The notes beneath the pieces were generated by a model. That model had not been told where the DNA came from and searched no databases. It saw only the letters and a list, made by a program, of their open reading frames with translations. A DNA stretch of 15,333 nt from Thiomonas sp. (GTDB lineage: Bacteria; Pseudomonadota; Gammaproteobacteria; Burkholderiales; Burkholderiaceae_C). A program made the translations under genes and the position numbers. The DNA lies in NCBI GenBank assembly GCA_027451915.1, contig DAIDHU010000237.1, positions 1 through 15,333 on the forward strand, in the 5' to 3' direction. Shown one piece after another: positions 12,770 to 15,333 of the stretch (positions are counted from its first letter, which is position 1; every line of letters starts with the position of its first letter).

Positions 12770-14220
12770 CCGGCGGGAGCGCCGGGCCGCGGCCCTTCCC
12801 CATCCCCGTACGCAGCGAATCCACGCGCGACTGGCGCAGGCGCAGCCCCTGGGTAGCCCGCGTGGAGGCCTTCGCGTCGCGCAACCGCGACCGCCTGGCC
12901 TGGGTCCACGTGGCCATGTTCTTCGGGTTCATGGCGCTGATGATCCTGCCCCTGTTCCTGAGGCAGCCGGGCGACCACGCGGGCATCCTGGACAATTTCA
13001 CCCTGCTCGCCAATTTCATCATCTGGGGCCTGTGGTTCCCGCTGGTGTTCGTGTCGGTGATTTTCACCGGACGTAGCTGGTGCGGCATCCTGTGCCCGCT
13101 GGGCGCGAGTTCGGAGTGGGCCAACCGCGTCGGGCTCAAGCGCCCGGTGCCGCGCTGGGTGCGCTGGGAAGGCACCCCGGTGATCAGCTTCGTGGTCATC
13201 ACCGTGCTGGCCCAGACGGTGGACGCGCGCGGCTTCCCGCAGGGCATCGCGGTGGTGTTCGGCCTGGCTTTCGCCTGCGCCGTGGTGCTGGGCTTCGTGT
13301 ACGGCCAGGGCCGCAACAAGCGCCCATGGTGCCGCCACATGTGCCCGATCGGCCTGATGCTGGGTGTGTTCTCGCGCATCGGCGCGGTGCAGTTCACCCC
13401 CAAGCAGCCGCGCCCGGGCGGCGACGCCTACGCCGACAAGGGCGTGTGCCCGACCATGATCGACATCAAGCGCAAGCAGGAGTCGCGCCACTGCATCGAG
13501 TGCTTCCGTTGCGTCAACCCTGGCGGCCGCGGCGGCCTGGCGCTGGTGCTGCGCCGCCCCGGAAGCGAGGTGGCCGACATCCGCCACCACCATCCGAACC
13601 GGGCCGAGATCTGGTTCCTGTTCCTGGCCACCGGGCTGGCGCTGGGGGGCTTTCTCTGGCTCATCCTGCCCCAATACGGGCATGTGCGCCAGGCGCTGGG
13701 GGTCTGGGCCATCGACCGGGGCTGGGACTGGATCGGCACACCGGGACCCTGGTGGCTGATGTCGGTGCACCCCCAGGGACGCGAGGTCTACACCTGGCTG
13801 GACTTTTTCACCATCACGGGGTTCATGCTGGGCTGCGCGCTGAGCCTGGCCGCGCTGCTGGGCCTGCTCACCGCCGCGTCGAGCTGGCTGGCCGGGCGCC
13901 TGGGTGCCGACCTGGACCTGCGCCGGCGCTTCGTGGAACAGGCCTACGCCTACATGCCCGTGGCCATGGTCTCGCTGGTCGTGGGCCTGGGCGGCGAACT
14001 GTTCGACGCGCTGGCCTCCGCCGGACTGCCCGCGCGGGCGGTGGCCTTGCTCAAGCTGGGGCTGTTCGCGCTGGGCATGCTGTGGAGCGTCGCGCTGGGG
14101 CTGCGCCTGCTGGGCGCGCAGAAACTGCGCGGCCTGCGGCGACTGGCGGCCCTGAGCCCCCTGCTGGCCGGGGTGGCGTTGCTGGGCCTGGCCTGGTGGC
14201 CGGCGATCTTCGGGCTGTGA
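12766..14220 (+). CDS. ftrD: Membrane polyferredoxin FtrD (NapH/CcoG-like)
   Basis: This protein of about 484 residues has several membrane helices and iron-sulfur motifs: 'SWCGILCPLGA' (Cys106, Cys110), 'PWCRHMCPIGL' (Cys189, Cys193) and, after Cys228, 'CIECFRCVNPGG' (Cys243, 246, 249). These are typical of the 4Fe-4S ferredoxin-type membrane proteins that serve as electron acceptors in FtrABCD, where FtrD is proposed to take electrons released by ferrous oxidation. The frame is open far upstream, through the permease and cupredoxin genes in another phase. The GTG at 12766 was chosen because it overlaps the ftrC stop (GTGA) and has GGGAG at good spacing. Later helices up to residue 484 form a C-terminal membrane part. 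Confidence 0.92.
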   Translation: MTGGSAGPRPFPIPVRSESTRDWRRRSPWVARVEAFASRNRDRLAWVHVAMFFGFMALMILPLFLRQPGDHAGILDNFTLLANFIIWGLWFPLVFVSVIFTGRSWCGILCPLGASSEWANRVGLKRPVPRWVRWEGTPVISFVVITVLAQTVDARGFPQGIAVVFGLAFACAVVLGFVYGQGRNKRPWCRHMCPIGLMLGVFSRIGAVQFTPKQPRPGGDAYADKGVCPTMIDIKRKQESRHCIECFRCVNPGGRGGLALVLRRPGSEVADIRHHHPNRAEIWFLFLATGLALGGFLWLILPQYGHVRQALGVWAIDRGWDWIGTPGPWWLMSVHPQGREVYTWLDFFTITGFMLGCALSLAALLGLLTAASSWLAGRLGADLDLRRRFVEQAYAYMPVAMVSLVVGLGGELFDALASAGLPARAVALLKLGLFALGMLWSVALGLRLLGAQKLRGLRRLAALSPLLAGVALLGLAWWPAIFGL

Positions 14221-14233
14221 AGGCGGCCCGCCC

Positions 14234-14253
14234 ACCGGCAGCGGCCGGTTTTT
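14234..14253 (+). terminator. Terminator-like hairpin between ftrD and the P19 gene
   Basis: ACCGGC (14234-14239), tetraloop AGCG, GCCGGT (14244-14249) and a run of five T (14249-14253) form a compact intrinsic-terminator structure in the 58-base gap. Because a same-strand ftr gene follows with its own ribosome site (AAGGGA), it may be a partial terminator that lowers or separates expression of the last gene. Confidence 0.6.
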
Positions 14254-14278
14254 CCTCGGACTGAAAGGGAACCACAAG

Positions 14279-14821
14279 ATGCGTTTGCAGCACCTCGCGA
14301 TGGCGGCCGCGCTGGCCGTGACGGCCGCGGCCGCCGTGCCGGCCTGGGCGGCCGAACATTCCATGGGCAACCCGGTCGTGGCGGACGGAATGATCCTGCA
14401 CCCGGTGTACCTGCAGCCGGTGGACATGGCCCCGATGCTGCCGGGCATGGACGCGGCGAAGGCCGACGCGCACCTGGAAATCGACATCCATGCCGACAAG
14501 AACAACGCGCAGGGCTTTCCCCCCGGCGCGTGGATGCCCTACCTGACCGTCAGCTACCAGATCCAGAAACTGGGCAGCTCCTGGTCCACCTTCGGCACGC
14601 TGATGGTGATGTCGGCCAACGACGGCCCCCACTACGGAGCCAACATCCGCTTCGACGGCCCGGGCAAGTACCGCGCGAGCTTTCGTTTCGAGCCCCCGCC
14701 CTACGCGGCCTTCTTCCGGCACACCGACAAGGAAACCGGGGTCGCGCAGTGGTGGGCTCCCTTCGTGAAAAGCTGGGACTTCACCTACGTGGGGGGAGTC
14801 GGTCACAAGGGCGGGTATTGA
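14279..14821 (+). CDS. ftrA: Periplasmic Fe2+ transport protein, P19/Tp34 family (FtrA)
   Basis: This 180-residue protein has a Sec signal peptide (cleavage near Ala24). The mature domain matches P19 of Campylobacter and the FtrA of Bordetella: 'NPVVADGMILHPVYLQPVDMA' (split), 'DAHLEIDIHA', 'GFPPGAWMPYLTVSYQI', 'GTLMVMSANDGPHYGANI' and 'WDFTYVGGVGHKGGY'. His65, Glu67, Met111 and His118 have the spacing of the copper/iron site of P19 as I recall it (H42, E44, M88, H95); His148 may be the last ligand. P19 proteins bind copper and deliver iron to the Ftr1 permease. Here it is last in the operon, unlike the ftrA-first order in Bordetella. A terminator-like hairpin lies in front of it, and it converges on the next gene with 16 bases between stops. 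Confidence 0.93.
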   Translation: MRLQHLAMAAALAVTAAAAVPAWAAEHSMGNPVVADGMILHPVYLQPVDMAPMLPGMDAAKADAHLEIDIHADKNNAQGFPPGAWMPYLTVSYQIQKLGSSWSTFGTLMVMSANDGPHYGANIRFDGPGKYRASFRFEPPPYAAFFRHTDKETGVAQWWAPFVKSWDFTYVGGVGHKGGY

Positions 14822-14837
14822 GACAGCCCCCCAAGGG

Positions 14838-15333
14838 CTAGCGTCCGCAGGCCCCCCTGCCCCGAAGCTCCTCGCGCTGCTTGGGCGTGAGCACGGCCTG
14901 GAACTGCTGCAGGCTTTCCAGGCGGTTGCGCAGCATCTGCAGGCGAATGTCCGACAGCGCCTTGGCGCGCTTCATCACCGCGTCGACGTCGAGCCTGGCG
15001 CCGGGCGCTGCCCAGCCTCCTTGCAGCATGGTCTCATGCATGGACTGCATCAGCGGCCATTGCTTGTCGAACAGGGCCTTCTGGATGTCGGCGATCTTCT
15101 TGTCCTGCGCCCGGCTGAGGTCGAGGCCGTCGCCCCAGGCGCCGAACCCATAGCCCATCGCGCCCGGGCCCATGCCCCAGGCTCCGGGACCGAAGCCGCC
15201 CATCATGCCGTAGCCATGGCCGAAGCCCATCATGCCGGGGCCGAAGCCGCCGCCGTAGCCGGGTCCGCAGTCACGGCCGTAGCCTCCGCCGTAGCCGGGC
15301 CCGTAGCCATCGCCATAGCCGCCCCCCGGGCCC
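14838..15333 (-). CDS. Spy/CpxP-like LTxxQ periplasmic protein with Gly/Tyr/Met-rich N-terminal region (5' end outside window)
   Basis: The leftward frame ends at TAG (14838-14840) and stays open to the window edge, so the start lies beyond it; an internal ATG at 15233 is not necessarily the start. The C-terminal part has a helical region with 'LDLSRAQDKKIADIQKALFD' and 'QWPLMQSMHETMLQGGW', and ends in 'FQAVLTPKQREELRGRG', containing the LTxxQ motif of Spy/CpxP periplasmic chaperones and metal-stress proteins. Before it, about 65 visible residues consist largely of GYG/GPG/MMGG-like repeats. Such a Gly/Tyr/Met-rich segment is unusual for Spy but seen in some metal-stress LTxxQ proteins. A signal peptide would be outside the window. 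Expression may be part of an envelope or metal stress response. Confidence 0.8.
   Translation of the reverse strand, partial: GPGGGYGDGYGPGYGGGYGRDCGPGYGGGFGPGMMGFGHGYGMMGGFGPGAWGMGPGAMGYGFGAWGDGLDLSRAQDKKIADIQKALFDKQWPLMQSMHETMLQGGWAAPGARLDVDAVMKRAKALSDIRLQMLRNRLESLQQFQAVLTPKQREELRGRGACGR

Overview
The window is GC-rich chromosomal DNA, almost completely coding. It most likely comes from a betaproteobacterium of the order Burkholderiales. Supporting evidence is the nadK-recN pair divergent from hrcA, the family-level look of all translated products, GC-rich codon third positions, and a CCA-encoding tRNA. The species cannot be named from sequence alone.

Layout. Positions 1-240 hold the 3' end of mutY, which converges on a leftward run nadK > recN > rapZ (3867 to 259; NAD phosphorylation, double-strand-break repair, RNase adapter). 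Divergent from nadK is hrcA, the heat-shock repressor, whose 3' end overlaps a convergent FimT/GspH-type pseudopilin gene. Next come an intact tRNA-Ile2 (anticodon CAU, 5667-5742) and an 816-bp segment bounded by a second copy of the tRNA 3' half (6514-6558). The only genes in that segment are a higB-higA toxin-antitoxin pair, so it looks like a minimal or decayed tRNA-integrated element.

The leftward aer gene (FAD-PAS aerotaxis receptor, 6695-8230) has a 419-base upstream region. On the aer strand this region carries a very clear cyclic di-GMP-I (GEMM-I) riboswitch aptamer at about 8316-8412. This is the most striking non-coding signal in the window and links the second messenger that controls motility to an energy-taxis receptor.

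Positions 8650-11448 hold a small putative detoxification locus. A DsbA-family CSWC protein is divergent from a tight TetR regulator / glutathione S-transferase / L-2-haloacid dehalogenase operon, with a candidate shared promoter-operator between them.

Positions 11496-14821 hold an Ftr-type ferrous iron uptake operon in the order cupredoxin (FtrB), Ftr1 permease (FtrC), polyferredoxin (FtrD), P19-like periplasmic protein (FtrA). It is preceded by a Fur-box-like inverted repeat and a reasonable sigma70 promoter. A terminator-like hairpin separates the last gene. The window ends inside a leftward Spy/CpxP-like gene with an unusual Gly/Tyr/Met-rich N-terminal part.
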